A stretch of DNA of 64,000 nucleotides from Bacillota bacterium (GCA_023435225.1 JAEYRX010000012.1:62001-126000), one strand, 5' to 3'; positions 8,251-17,635 are shown, numbered from the stretch's first letter. Translations and numbers: made by a program. Notes: generated by a model from the letters alone, not told the origin.

Positions 8251-8442
8251 ATGCTGGTAGTAAACTCCGTATCAACCGGTATCGCAAAAGTAAACCAAAA
8301 TATCGACGGAGCGCAGGATTTACTAAATCGCAATAATCAAGACGTAATTAAATACCGGTAAAAAATCGAAAATCAAGTCAAACGGTTGAAACTCCAAAGG
8401 AATATGGAAGTGGTTATTGCCGTTTTAGCCCTAATTTATTAG
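8251..8442 (+). pseudogene. small ORF with in-frame TAA
   Basis: A 64-codon frame starting ATG 8251 reads MLVVNSVSTGIAKVNQN, then a helical lysine-rich stretch, and ends with TAG at 8440-8442. A TAA at 8359-8361 interrupts it. The two halves look like one small amphipathic protein, but I cannot name a family. It could also be chance. Confidence 0.3.
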
Positions 8443-8554
8443 AACGAAAAGGCAACATATTAAATTGGCAGGAATTATCAATTTTATCTGGAATATACTT
8501 TTATATCCAATGAAGTTTCATTTATTTAATGCCCAACATTAATAAAGGAGCGTG

Positions 8555-9184
8555 ATGTTAGTGAATACATTGTCCGTCCGGTTTGAATATCCGGCTAAAC
8601 TTTCACGGGGAATCCTTTTATTAAAAACATTTTTGGGTTTATTGATTTGTATCCCGCATTTTATCTGTCTGTTTTTTTTGGCGATAGTCGCCGGTGTAGT
8701 AGCTTTAATTAGCTGGTTTGCCGTGCTGTTTACCGGGAAATACCCTAAGGGTTTATTCGATTATATGGTAGGGGTCCAAGATTGGGGATTGCGGGTTGCC
8801 GCTTATTTGTTATTGTTACGGGATGAATATCCGGCTTTTGGTTTTAGTACGGATTATCCGGTCAAGTTTAACGTTACTTACCCTGAAAAATTATCCAGAG
8901 GTATCTTACTGTTAAGGACCTTCTTTGGTTCTATTTATGTTATGGTTCCTCATGGATTTTGCTTGTTCTTCCGCTACATAGCCTATCTGGTTGTATTATT
9001 CATTGCCTGGTGGGCAATTTTATTTACCGGAAAAATACCAGAAAGGATGTTTAGCTTTCTATCGGGAACTCTAAGATGGGCTATGAATGTAAGAGCTTAT
9101 ATGTTTTTCCTGACTGATGAATACCCACCTTTCTCCGGTAAAGACCTGAGGACAGCGCCGGTTGGTTCCGGCGTTCCGGCTTAA
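8555..9184 (+). CDS. DUF4389 membrane protein, internally duplicated
   Basis: A 209-residue membrane protein made of two tandem DUF4389 units, about residues 4-95 and 108-195. Each begins with V(R/K)F..(E/T)YP.KLSRGILLL, has a long hydrophobic helix region, then W.A.LFTGK.P....F, and ends in a short helix before DEYP. Four membrane segments are likely. Function is unknown. ATG 8555 lies four bases after AAAGGAG. GTG 8561 is an alternative start and GTG 8552 is too close to the ribosome site. Confidence 0.85.
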   Translation: MLVNTLSVRFEYPAKLSRGILLLKTFLGLLICIPHFICLFFLAIVAGVVALISWFAVLFTGKYPKGLFDYMVGVQDWGLRVAAYLLLLRDEYPAFGFSTDYPVKFNVTYPEKLSRGILLLRTFFGSIYVMVPHGFCLFFRYIAYLVVLFIAWWAILFTGKIPERMFSFLSGTLRWAMNVRAYMFFLTDEYPPFSGKDLRTAPVGSGVPA

Positions 9185-9205
9185 AAATTTCAATAAATTG
9201 ATTGA

Positions 9206-9234
9206 AAAAGGCTACCTTCGGGATAGCCTTTTGT
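9206..9234 (+). terminator. rho-independent terminator
   Basis: AAAAGGCTA pairs with TAGCCTTTT around a CCTTCGGGA loop, just after the DUF4389 gene. Confidence 0.88.
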
Positions 9235-9349
9235 AATTACTCTTTTATAAACATCTGAATCTCCGTTATATAACTCTTTGGACTACGGGGCAGGATAAAG
9301 CCCGGTCCTTTTAAGTAAACCTCTCTGTGTGCAATCTGTGGTTAAATAT

Positions 9350-9817
9350 CTATTTAAATATACCGCCGATTGTATCAATCATCTCATTAGTCGCTTTTTT
9401 ATCCTTACCGGAACTGCCGATTATGGCTGATGCCGATACGGTCCCACCTTTGGATTCGCATTTTTCTTTTATTTGTTTTATAGCTCGGTTTCCGCCCAAC
9501 CAGGGAAGAGGGAATCCCATAGTTACAAATGAACCTATTTTTTTGCCTTGCAATGAAGAAAGTTGTTCCATATAAGTTGCCATTACTGGCGAAACAGCAA
9601 AAGCCCAGACTGGAGCGGCGAAAATTAATCCTTCATACTCATTTATTTTAGGAGATTTTTCCAACTGAAGGTTTTTAATGCCAGGGTGGGCGTCACCAAT
9701 GGGGTTTAAACGTTCAATGGTTACTTTATGTCCGGCAGTGGAGAGCTTTTGTTGCAGCTTTTGAGCTGCCGCATATGTATTACCGGATTTGGAATGGACG
9801 ATAATGCCGATGTTCAT
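9350..9817 (-). CDS. flavodoxin family protein
   Basis: A 155-residue flavodoxin-like protein. The N-terminus MNIGIIVHSKSGNT is the FMN phosphate-binding loop. AAPVWAFAVSPVM near residue 68 and VTMGFPLPWLGG near 98 match the isoalloxazine-binding loops. It probably acts as a soluble electron carrier or NADPH:quinone-type reductase. Transcribed alone, it diverges from the ArsP-like permease gene at 10012. Confidence 0.85.
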   Translation of the reverse strand: MNIGIIVHSKSGNTYAAAQKLQQKLSTAGHKVTIERLNPIGDAHPGIKNLQLEKSPKINEYEGLIFAAPVWAFAVSPVMATYMEQLSSLQGKKIGSFVTMGFPLPWLGGNRAIKQIKEKCESKGGTVSASAIIGSSGKDKKATNEMIDTIGGIFK

Positions 9818-10011
9818 AATTGCTTCCCCCTTATAATCAATTTCCTCCTAATTATAATGCTTTCAGATAAATTTATAAAGTACCCGGAGATGTATTTAAA
9901 TGAGCCTAGTTTCTTTATTTTAGCCTATTAACTGGAAGTTCAATTTGGAAGGTAATCAATAAAAAAAAGAGAATATTTTCCTTTACAAATAATTTAGTTG
10001 AGTGATTGGAA

Positions 10012-10902
10012 ATGTCAAACGGTATTTATTATCTTCAAATAATTATTGCTAAAGCGGTAGAGATTTTCTCCGCTATTTGGTTATATATTATTATCGGGGT
10101 AATAATCGGAGAATTGCTGAAGTTTACCTCCTGGATAAAGTTGATAGATAAAGCTTTAGCTAAGTCGACTTTTTTCTCCGTTATTATCGCCGCTATTGTA
10201 GGGGTAGTATCTCCATTATGTACTTTTGGTACGGTACCGGTGGTTTTGCAATTATATAAAAAAGGTGTTAATATTGCGCCGCTGGTCGTTTTTTTGGCCG
10301 TTTCTTCCCTAATGAACCCACAATTGTTTTTTTATACATGGGGAGGATTGGGCTTAGAGATGGCGTTAGTCAGGGTTACAGTGGTATTGATTTTTGGAAT
10401 ATTATTAGGGATTATTTTATATAAGATTCCTTTTACCATGATTGTTAACCGCCTTCCGGAAGATGAAAATGCTGAAACCGATCGATATGTTTTAGCAAAA
10501 AATTTTTCCTGGATACATTTTTTAAAAAATACCTGGAAGAGCATAGAATTTGTCGGCTTTTATTTTTTGCTGGGAATTTTTCTCGGAGCGATGGTGGAAG
10601 TATTGGCGCCGGTTGATTGGATTACTTTCAGTTTTAAGTCGGACAGTTGGATGGGGGTATTTTTAGCGGCTTTAGCCGGAATGCCGTTATACTCCTGTGG
10701 AGGCGGAACGATACCGTTGATACGTTCTTTCATGCAGATGGGAATGAGTAAAGGAGCAGCATTAGCTTTCTTTCTGGTAGGACCGGCTACCAGGATAACT
10801 CCGATAATGGCTCTGGCTACTCTTTTAAGGCCTTATTTTATAGTTTTATACCTGTTGTTGCTTATCGGTTTTTCTATGATTGCCGGTTTGATTTATAGAT
10901 AG
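10012..10902 (+). CDS. ArsP/DUF318-type permease
   Basis: A 296-residue integral membrane protein of the permease family that includes ArsP (organoarsenical efflux) and other predicted permeases. It has about eight hydrophobic segments. The two conserved glycine/cysteine motifs are SPLCTFGTVPVV near residue 67 and MPLYSCGGGTIPLI near 224, related to each other as expected for an inverted-repeat transporter. ATG 10012 is preferred over the in-frame TTG 10006. The ribosome site is weak. No arsR-like regulator is next to it, so the substrate is unassigned. Confidence 0.85.
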   Translation: MSNGIYYLQIIIAKAVEIFSAIWLYIIIGVIIGELLKFTSWIKLIDKALAKSTFFSVIIAAIVGVVSPLCTFGTVPVVLQLYKKGVNIAPLVVFLAVSSLMNPQLFFYTWGGLGLEMALVRVTVVLIFGILLGIILYKIPFTMIVNRLPEDENAETDRYVLAKNFSWIHFLKNTWKSIEFVGFYFLLGIFLGAMVEVLAPVDWITFSFKSDSWMGVFLAALAGMPLYSCGGGTIPLIRSFMQMGMSKGAALAFFLVGPATRITPIMALATLLRPYFIVLYLLLLIGFSMIAGLIYR

Positions 10903-10904
10903 TA

Positions 10905-10970
10905 AAAAACATTCACCACAGAGAACACAGAGGTCACAGAGATGAGGACGCATCTTTGTTCACAGTGTCA
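10905..10970. repeat. CACAGAG-type 9-bp periodic repeat
   Basis: CCACAGAGAACACAGAGGTCACAGAG has period-9 spacing of CACAGAG. The same style occurs at 14338-14426 (CACGAAG) and 63108-63156 (CACAGAG), and a related GCGCAGAGG form occurs near 17.95, 18.09 and 19.19 kb. Confidence 0.6.
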
Positions 10971-11029
10971 CAGTGTTTAATCCGTTCTTGGTAAGAATTT
11001 GGAAATATATTTATTGGGGAGATGATTTT

Positions 11030-12445
11030 ATGAAATTAAGCCAAATTAAACGGTGGGCCTTCTTTTTTATGTTGGCTCTGATTCTCTGGTATTTGGTAGC
11101 TCAAGTTGTCAGTAAAAATAACATCGGAACAAACCTAAAAACATTACCTGATTCGACAGTGGCTATTGTCCAATCTTCTAAACAACAAGCAGCGGAGATG
11201 GATGAAAAAGATATTGAAACAATGGTAAACAAAGCGGTGGATTTAGCCGGAGGTTTTGATGGGCTGATTAAGGATGGCCAGGTGGTTGTTATTAAGCCAA
11301 ACCTAGTTACCATGAAAGATTATACACTGCCGTACTGGCAAGGGGCGGAGTTGGCTCCGGAATTGAACGGCACTACCACGGATTGGCGGGTAACCAAAGC
11401 TATAGTAAAACTGGTCCGCAAGTACAATCCCCACGGTAAGGTATATGTAATGGAGGGCTCAGCTAATCCCACTAAAATAGTAATGGCCCATTTAAAATAT
11501 TCGCCGAAGTATATACCGGGCGTGGATAAATTTATCGCTATTGAAGAAGATAGCGGCGAATGGCGGGACTTTTCATCGCCGGGAATAACCAAGGTCAGTC
11601 TTCCTAACGGGTTACTACATAAAGAATACTATTTAAATAAGAAGTATAAAAAAGCGGATGTATTAATCAGCGTACCCTTATTGAAAAACCATTGGCAGGC
11701 TGTTGTTACCGGAGCGATTAAGAATGTTGGCATTGGCGCCACACCGGCCAATATCTATGGGATTTCCGCCGGGAATATTGGCCGCAACAATATGGTAAAT
11801 CATGATTCGCTGGATCTGCATAAGTGGATTCATGACTTTTATCTCTGTCGGCCGGTGGATTTTGTAATTATGGACGGATTGCAGGGAGTCCAAAATGGAC
11901 CGACGCCGTGTTATGAGGTAAGTAGAACCAGCGATATCAAACAAGACCAGATGAATATGAGGCTAATTATCGCCGGTAAGGACGCCATAGCGGTTGATAC
12001 TATTGAATCTTTATTGATGAGTTGGGATCCATTATCAGTCGGTTACTTAAGTTATTTAAATAAAAGCGGAGCGGGTAATCTGGATACGGCTGCAATCGAA
12101 GTGGTCGGAAAGCCGGTAGATCAAGTCCGTAAAGATTTTAAAGGAGTTATACCTCCCAGCGGCGGGAGAAAAGTAACTGATAAAATAGGTCCTAAAATGA
12201 AAATCAAAGATGTAAAAATAGATCATGGAAAAATATTTTTACAGCTGTCGGTTGAAAAAGAAACCAATAAAGTGGAGGTATATATTGACGATGTTTTATA
12301 CAAACCGGTAATTACATCCGGTTTTGAGAAGATAGTTCTGAATGCTGCTGCAGTAAAATCGAGTAAACATAGTATAAAAGTTCGCGCTTATGATAGGTTT
12401 TTGAATTGTACTACGGAGACTGGAATTATTGGAGAAAGTAACTAA
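11030..12445 (+). CDS. DUF362 domain protein, membrane-anchored
   Basis: A 471-residue protein with one N-terminal hydrophobic helix (about residues 10-28), then a DUF362 domain. The domain contains VVIKPNLV, the YVMEGSANPTK region and LISVPLLKNHWQAVVTGAIKN. DUF362 proteins are often iron-sulfur-linked and of unknown reaction. No cysteine cluster is obvious here. The last 100 residues form a separate beta-rich tail (KIKDVKIDHGKIFLQL...) like an Ig-type domain. ATG 11030 follows GGGGAG at 11017-11022. The longer frame from 10973 has no ribosome site. It is likely anchored on the outer face of the cytoplasmic membrane. Confidence 0.8.
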   Translation: MKLSQIKRWAFFFMLALILWYLVAQVVSKNNIGTNLKTLPDSTVAIVQSSKQQAAEMDEKDIETMVNKAVDLAGGFDGLIKDGQVVVIKPNLVTMKDYTLPYWQGAELAPELNGTTTDWRVTKAIVKLVRKYNPHGKVYVMEGSANPTKIVMAHLKYSPKYIPGVDKFIAIEEDSGEWRDFSSPGITKVSLPNGLLHKEYYLNKKYKKADVLISVPLLKNHWQAVVTGAIKNVGIGATPANIYGISAGNIGRNNMVNHDSLDLHKWIHDFYLCRPVDFVIMDGLQGVQNGPTPCYEVSRTSDIKQDQMNMRLIIAGKDAIAVDTIESLLMSWDPLSVGYLSYLNKSGAGNLDTAAIEVVGKPVDQVRKDFKGVIPPSGGRKVTDKIGPKMKIKDVKIDHGKIFLQLSVEKETNKVEVYIDDVLYKPVITSGFEKIVLNAAAVKSSKHSIKVRAYDRFLNCTTETGIIGESN

Positions 12446-12561
12446 AAATTTATTTTTACAAACTGGAATTTATAGATAAAATCATAATTCATTACTTTTT
12501 TAGGTATAAACAAGGGGCTGGCTGTTGTAAAATCAAAAATAAACGAATGCCTTCATCTCCA

Positions 12562-12715
12562 CCAGGCCCTAAAGGACCTGGCTAGGCTTTTAAAATCTTT
12601 CTCAAGCCCCATGAATGGGGCTGGGTTAATACTTCGAAGTATTTCCGAGCCCGTTTAACGGGGCTTTAGAATGATTTTCAAGCTTAGCCCAGAGTTTTAA
12701 CCCTGGGCGGACAGA
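12562..12715. repeat. cluster of short palindromes
   Basis: Five hairpins follow one another in 150 bases: CCAGG..CCTGG, AGCCCCAT-GA-ATGGGGCT, ACTTCGAAGT, GCCCGTT-TAACGGGGC and GCCCAG..CTGGGC. They lie in the 358-base gap between the DUF362 and beta-barrel genes. The rest of that gap shows nothing further. Possibly REP-type elements or a structured RNA. Confidence 0.6.
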
Positions 12716-12803
12716 ACGACAAAAAGCTATTTTAGTAATTTTTTCAAGGTTAAGCTGAGCACTTAGATTGACGATATTAATAAATGATAGGAGGAGATCT
12801 AAA

Positions 12804-13466
12804 ATGAATTATGAAAAATTTAAACAGTCAACCAACACTATGATTAAGATTTTAGTAACGATTATTTTTTGTATCTGTCTGATTTCTTCATATTCTACTG
12901 CTGCCTCTGCTGAAGTATTGTTTGGAGCAAGCGCTGAAACAGGACCTATTGATGTCAAAGCCGATTATGATTCCGGTTCCGATCTTTCAATATCTCCCAA
13001 TATGCTCACTTTATATGGGGAAGCCAATTTACTGGTAATGCGGATCGGTCTTGAATATGGTAAAGCCGAGAAAGGTTCTTACTCCATTACTACCACTAAT
13101 TTTAAAGCCGGCTGGGAGCTTGGACCGAAGGTTTTAAAGGCTAAACTTTACGGCGGCTATTACCAATATATCTTTAGCGACAGCCGGGATAATACCTATT
13201 CAAGTTTGGCAGGGGATTTTGGCTTAGAGTCTAAAATCGGTAAATGGACTTTTTACGGTGACAAAGTAATACCGCTTACCACCAGGTTTGATAATGGGGA
13301 TTCCTCTGATAATAGTGCCGGATTCAATAGTATTACATACGGTATTGCTTATTCTCCGGTACCTTTTGTCAATCTTTTTGTAAATTACCGTAATGTCAAT
13401 GCAGAATCCGATGTTCTGGACGTTTCCTCCCATGGTTATTCGGTGGGAGCAAAGGTGTATTTTTAA
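12804..13466 (+). CDS. outer-membrane beta-barrel protein
   Basis: A 220-residue secreted protein. A signal peptide (basic start, hydrophobic core ILVTIIFCICLISSYS) is likely cut after ASA near residue 38. Amphipathic strands with alternating aromatic residues follow (LRMGL-type repeats, KVYF end). The final residue is Phe, as in BAM-assembled porins. ATG 12804 follows AGGAGGAG, so the longer frame from 12768 is rejected. It is a small barrel of perhaps 8-10 strands of unknown ligand. It supports a diderm envelope. Confidence 0.78.
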   Translation: MNYEKFKQSTNTMIKILVTIIFCICLISSYSTAASAEVLFGASAETGPIDVKADYDSGSDLSISPNMLTLYGEANLLVMRIGLEYGKAEKGSYSITTTNFKAGWELGPKVLKAKLYGGYYQYIFSDSRDNTYSSLAGDFGLESKIGKWTFYGDKVIPLTTRFDNGDSSDNSAGFNSITYGIAYSPVPFVNLFVNYRNVNAESDVLDVSSHGYSVGAKVYF

Positions 13467-13488
13467 GGAATATTAAAAAATTGGTGGA

Positions 13489-14289
13489 TTAAACTCCGCC
13501 CGTATGTTTTAATGTTTCAGCCGCAGCTAATGCCCCTTCTTTCATAGCCTTCATAAAGTCATGCTCCTGCCACCAGGAAACTGTAAATGCAGCTTGGTAG
13601 GAATCACCGCAACCGGTAGTATCAACAATAGTATCAACCGGAGCAGCTTCCTGGTAATATTCCTTTCCTTTATGTAAGGCTAGACTTCCTTCAGCTCCCA
13701 AAGTAACTATTATGGGAGTATCCATCTCCAGCGACAAAGGTCTTAAGCGGTTTACCACCTGTCGGTCACCGCTGATAAAACCTAAAGCTATTTTTGGTAA
13801 GGTTGTTTCAATGGAGTCGAAATCGCGGGAATCCAGAAAGTCCACCACTAGTTTGCCGCTATTAGCTAACTTATTGAGAGCGGTAGAGAAATTGGGATTG
13901 TTGGCCGGAATGGCCACGATATCATGTTCCAAGGCGTAAACCCAATCGTTTTCCGACAAGATGAAGTTTTGATATACCCCGCCATCCCAACTATCGGGAA
14001 GAAAATAACGATCACCACCCTCGGAGATAAAAATCCGGTTGGAAGCGGTTTTTCCCTCTTTGGTACAAACATGGGAGATATTAATATGGTTTTTGGTGAG
14101 TAGCTCAATTACTGCTTGTCCATAACCATCATTACCCACACAGCCTAAAACTGATATTTCTCTAATACCTCTTTTTACACATTGAACGGCAAAGTTAACC
14201 GAGTTTCCGCCCACATAGATCTCATCTTTTTGGGGATAAACATCCACACACAAGACAGTCATGGCGATAATCTTTAGGTCAGGAATCAT
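13489..14289 (-). CDS. PfkB-family sugar kinase, fructoselysine 6-kinase-like
   Basis: A 266-residue ribokinase-fold kinase. The N-terminal CVDVYPQ...GGNSVNFAV segment and the spacing resemble FrlD (fructoselysine 6-kinase). The C-terminal PfkB signature DTTGCGDSYQAAF carries the catalytic Asp. The usual second Gly-Ala is Gly-Cys here, a mild variation. The start is supported by AAGGAGG on the minus strand. No frl transport or deglycase genes are adjacent, so the substrate is uncertain. It converges with the beta-barrel gene. Confidence 0.82.
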   Translation of the reverse strand: MIPDLKIIAMTVLCVDVYPQKDEIYVGGNSVNFAVQCVKRGIREISVLGCVGNDGYGQAVIELLTKNHINISHVCTKEGKTASNRIFISEGGDRYFLPDSWDGGVYQNFILSENDWVYALEHDIVAIPANNPNFSTALNKLANSGKLVVDFLDSRDFDSIETTLPKIALGFISGDRQVVNRLRPLSLEMDTPIIVTLGAEGSLALHKGKEYYQEAAPVDTIVDTTGCGDSYQAAFTVSWWQEHDFMKAMKEGALAAAETLKHTGGV

Positions 14290-14337
14290 TATTCCATTTC
14301 CTCCTTATGTTAGCTCAGAATCTATTAACACCTTTAA

Positions 14338-14426
14338 CCACGAAGAACACGAAGGTCACGAAGAAAAACATATAAAAGTATATAAAAAAAGAAGTAAACT
14401 TCGTGTTCTTCGTGACCTTCATGGTG
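14338..14426. repeat. inverted repeat of CACGAAG units
   Basis: CCACGAAGAACACGAAGG on the left pairs with TTCGTGTTCTTCGTGACC on the right around an AT-rich spacer. It lies in the 358-base gap upstream of the small Cys protein. I see no gene in the rest of that gap. Confidence 0.75.
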
Positions 14427-14647
14427 AAAATCGTTGTAGCTTAATGTCAAAACTTTTTATTATGAAAATCTCTAAAATAATTATAAATGTTTTAATTCAA
14501 CTTATCTTGTCAACAATTGCCTTTTAATTCTCGCAATTTGCTTTTAAGGTAAATATAGTGAATGTCGGATAATTTTTAGGGTTAAGCTGGGATTTTTAGT
14601 TGCCGATATTTTTAAGGCCAAGACAAAATTAGAAGAGGGGATCATAA

Positions 14648-14872
14648 ATGAACTGTGAAAATCTTGAAAAATGTCCGTTTTACAATGACAAAATGCCTAT
14701 TGAAAGCGCTTTAGGGCGCCTATATAAAAAGAATTTTTGTGAGACCGATAAAACAAAATGTGCCCGTTATCAGATTGCAGTTACATTAGGAAAAGGATTT
14801 GTGCCTACTGATTTATACCCAAATATGACTGCTAAGGCAGAGGAGATTATTAACACTCATAAGAATTCCTGA
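14648..14872 (+). CDS. small cysteine-rich protein, function unknown
   Basis: A 74-residue soluble protein with the pattern MNCENLEKCPFYN ... KKNFCETDKTKCARYQ, giving four cysteines that could hold a metal or iron-sulfur site. After these comes a helix and the KGFVPTDLYPN segment. The ribosome site GAGGGG lies 9-10 bases before ATG. It is probably a small conserved hypothetical protein. I cannot name the family with confidence. A terminator-like hairpin follows at 14925. Confidence 0.75.
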   Translation: MNCENLEKCPFYNDKMPIESALGRLYKKNFCETDKTKCARYQIAVTLGKGFVPTDLYPNMTAKAEEIINTHKNS

Positions 14873-14924
14873 TACTTAAATATTGCTTTCGTTTCCAGGT
14901 GATTTTTATAATTTTCAAAGATAA

Positions 14925-14953
14925 AAAGCAGAGAGTTTTAGACCCTCTGCTTT
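14925..14953 (+). terminator. hairpin after small Cys protein
   Basis: AAAGCAGAG pairs perfectly with CTCTGCTTT. The T tail is short, so strength is uncertain. Confidence 0.6.
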
Positions 14954-15089
14954 GAATCATTATTAGGCCATTCAACAAATGAAATTCTACTAAACCGTTT
15001 TTGATTTTGAATAAAAATTTTAATCCATGTAAATCCGTGTTAATCCCGTCAAAAATAAACGTGGTATTACTGGGCGGGGATAGATAAAA

Positions 15090-16361
15090 CTATAATTTTT
15101 TAGCATCTCGGGCAGATCTAATAAGCTCTTTAACTCCAAATAACAAGGCTCCGGTGCCCATTATCAGTATTCCGAATATTATAATGAAACTTAATGTCGG
15201 GAAGATCAGACCGACCACCGGCAGTTTGGCCAGGAGTTTAAGGATAAATAAACTAAGGGTAATTGTGGCCAAGCCGACCCCGAAACGGTATGGTATACTT
15301 AAGGATTTTCTTTGGATTTGATTTCCCAACCATAGAGCCACCGGAATAGTTGAGAAATAGAAGAGGAGAATATAGCCAAAGGTCATGGCTGTCCCAAATA
15401 TCAAACCGATACCGGGATTAATTAATACCGAAAGAACAAGCAGGATAATGAATATCACCAATGAAACCAGTGTGGAGACCAGACCGATTAGACCGACTCC
15501 GGCTACATTAATAGGTTTAGCGGCAATCAACTCTCCCTGGTGCCGGAAGACGCCGGGGAAGAGTTTATAAAAAGCCCATCCAATCAAGAAATAAACTGCA
15601 GTTCCAAACAGCATCCGAATAAAGCTCCAAATGGTTTCGGTAATTTCCCGCCTTTGTTTTTCGCCGGGTTTAATATTGGGTTTAATCCACTCTACATCAC
15701 CAATTTGGGCCCCTTGCTCAATGTTAAGATTTTGACCGCGATACTTTAAGCGACCGTGGATGACGGTACCGGGAAGAACTGTAAGTTTTACTTTGTGTTT
15801 AGTATCCTTATCAATATCTTTATCCATGTCTCTATCAATTTCTTCCCCAAAACCGGTATTTACATCCACATCGCCGAAAAATTCACCATTTAAGGTAATC
15901 TCTCCGCCTCCGATGTGGGTGTATCCTTTTACTACTCCATCAATACGCATCTCTCCACCCAAGATCAACAGATTGCCGCCGATCTCCGAATTTTTATTTA
16001 TATTGATGACTCCTCCGAAAAGATTAACGTTTTTTCCAGTCGTTCCTCCAAGATTAATTGTACCGCCGGCTACTCTGACATTTCCCAGAACCGGACCATT
16101 GACGGTTAGCTCCGAACCGGCGCCGATGATGTCGCCTTCTACGGTACCGGTGGACCAAATATCTTGAGCGCCAAAGATTAAGTCTCCTTTGATTGTCCCT
16201 TCGTTCCGTAAACTTTTAGCGCCTACAAATTTATCACGTTGAATCACATCAGTTTTGCCGATATCCACAAAAGAGGAATCAGCCAAAGTAATTACGGGGA
16301 TAAACAATAAAAGTATAGTCAGGATTGGGATATATCTCTTTTTTGGTATTCTTTTTAACAT
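15090..16361 (-). CDS. bactofilin-like polymer-forming membrane protein
   Basis: A 423-residue protein. A signal peptide comes first (ILTILLLFIPVITLA). A right-handed beta-helix follows with repeated G-containing strands (KGDLIFGAQ, VEGDIIGAG, GNLLILGG), as in bactofilin/DUF583 polymer proteins. After residue about 240 there are four to five membrane helices. The acidic, lysine-rich patch DRDMDKDIDKDTKHK interrupts the helix. It is the third gene behind the ECF sigma and anti-sigma genes, so it may be a regulated envelope-stress product or part of the sensing complex. The ATGs at 16373 and 16361 are both possible. 16361 gives the better signal peptide. Confidence 0.8.
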   Translation of the reverse strand: MLKRIPKKRYIPILTILLLFIPVITLADSSFVDIGKTDVIQRDKFVGAKSLRNEGTIKGDLIFGAQDIWSTGTVEGDIIGAGSELTVNGPVLGNVRVAGGTINLGGTTGKNVNLFGGVININKNSEIGGNLLILGGEMRIDGVVKGYTHIGGGEITLNGEFFGDVDVNTGFGEEIDRDMDKDIDKDTKHKVKLTVLPGTVIHGRLKYRGQNLNIEQGAQIGDVEWIKPNIKPGEKQRREITETIWSFIRMLFGTAVYFLIGWAFYKLFPGVFRHQGELIAAKPINVAGVGLIGLVSTLVSLVIFIILLVLSVLINPGIGLIFGTAMTFGYILLFYFSTIPVALWLGNQIQRKSLSIPYRFGVGLATITLSLFILKLLAKLPVVGLIFPTLSFIIIFGILIMGTGALLFGVKELIRSARDAKKL

Positions 16362-16376
16362 AATTGACACCATCCT

Positions 16377-16940
16377 TCAAGTGGTTTTTAAATTTTCTTC
16401 ACTATTTCGTTGATTGTAAATAAACTGAGTCAATAATATGATTGAAACCAGAATAGTTCCCTTATAAACCGCCAATACCCATTGGGTGGCGATATTTAGT
16501 TCCCGGGAAACCAGCGGTTGCACAATATGATAAACAATATCAACTATGGTTATTGTTCCGGCGATTTTCGTTAATCCGGACTGGATTTTCAGCAGAATAT
16601 CAAAGAAACCGGAATTTACCAGGCTTAAGCATGAGTTTATCAGGAACCCCATTAGAGCCAAACCTAAGCCAATAAAGACTATTTTGCCGACTCCGTTCGC
16701 GTCGGATTGAGATTTTAGTCGGTATACTTCATTCATTATTGTTCTTTCCAACCTAGGGTCAATATTGAGGTTGAATCGTTCCGGCTCTTCCAGTCCGGAA
16801 AAGATTTGTTCCAAATCCCGGTGAAGGCGCCGACATTCAGGACATGAATCAAGATGTAGTGAGAGGGTTTGTTTTTCTTTTTCACTAATTTCTCCGTCAA
16901 GCTTACACATTATCAGGTCATGCCATTTCTTACAGTTCAT
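16377..16940 (-). CDS. anti-sigma factor with zinc-finger domain
   Basis: A 187-residue protein. The N-terminal zf-HC2/ASD domain contains CKKWHDLI and LSLHLDSCPECRRLHRDL, i.e. the His-x3-Cys-x2-Cys zinc site. Downstream are about three membrane segments near residues 85-110, 122-145 and 155-175. It would hold the ECF sigma factor at the membrane until a signal releases it. Its start overlaps the sigma stop by four bases (ATGA), the usual coupling for such pairs. Confidence 0.88.
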   Translation of the reverse strand: MNCKKWHDLIMCKLDGEISEKEKQTLSLHLDSCPECRRLHRDLEQIFSGLEEPERFNLNIDPRLERTIMNEVYRLKSQSDANGVGKIVFIGLGLALMGFLINSCLSLVNSGFFDILLKIQSGLTKIAGTITIVDIVYHIVQPLVSRELNIATQWVLAVYKGTILVSIILLTQFIYNQRNSEENLKTT

Positions 16941-17491
16941 TGGAACACCTCCGTTTCTGAGTTTAGAAGAACTTCTCTCAACATTAGTCTGCCGCGATAC
17001 AGCCGGTTTTTGATAACCGTCATTGGTAGACCCAGCATGCTAGTGATTTCTTCGTATGATAAGCCGTTTTGGTGGTATAAGACTATCGGCACCCGGTATT
17101 TTTCCGGTAAACCATTTAGGGTTTTCCGCATCTTTAGTTGCATTTCCCTTTTTAGATATTCCTCTTCGGGATGGTTTTCTTGTTCATAGATTTCAGGGCT
17201 TTCCTCCAGTGATACCAGAGATGGTTTTCGTTTGCGGAGTTGATCCAGACAATGATTGGCGGCGATTCGTTTGCACCAGGCGGCAAAGGGATACTCCGGA
17301 TTGTATTGCCGGAGGGATTTGTAAATCTTGATGAAGACCTCCTGGAGTAGATCGCTCAATTCATCCTGGTTATTGATGAGGTTATAAATTACTTTCCCGA
17401 GCAAGTTTTTATAGCGTCCCACCAACTCCGCAAAAGCGTCGTCCTGTCCGGCCAGGCATTGTTGGACCAGTTCATAATCGGTTATCGGCAA
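16937..17491 (-). CDS. ECF-type RNA polymerase sigma factor
   Basis: A 184-residue sigma-70 family factor with region 2 (LIYNLINNQDELSDLLQEVFIKIYKSL...FAAWCKRIAANHCLDQLRK) and region 4 (LPEKYRVPIVLYHQNGLSYEEITSMLGLPMTVIKNRLYRGR). A glutamate-rich linker joins them. It is the first gene of the sigma/anti-sigma/bactofilin-like unit. ECF factors usually drive their own promoter. I could not assign a clear autoregulatory site, although a TATAAT-like sequence lies just upstream on the minus strand near 17512. Confidence 0.93.
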   Translation of the reverse strand: MPITDYELVQQCLAGQDDAFAELVGRYKNLLGKVIYNLINNQDELSDLLQEVFIKIYKSLRQYNPEYPFAAWCKRIAANHCLDQLRKRKPSLVSLEESPEIYEQENHPEEEYLKREMQLKMRKTLNGLPEKYRVPIVLYHQNGLSYEEITSMLGLPMTVIKNRLYRGRLMLREVLLNSETEVFQ

Positions 17492-17635
17492 TTAGGGGAC
17501 CACCTCCATTCAATATTATATACGGTAGAAAATGACTTTTGTCTGATGGAATTTTTAAAAAACTCGCCCCTGTTAGCACTTTAAATGCTTGGTTGTTTTC
17601 TGATAGCTGCTCCCCTATACTTCCAAAATTACTAT

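Noticed and set aside
14261..14527. Plus-strand frame across the CACGAAG inverted repeat
   Set aside because: It is built from intergenic repeat sequence, overlaps the kinase start on the other strand and has no ribosome site.
15760..16167. Long plus-strand frame opposite the bactofilin-like gene
   Set aside because: Low-complexity Pro/Ser translation of the opposite strand of a real gene.
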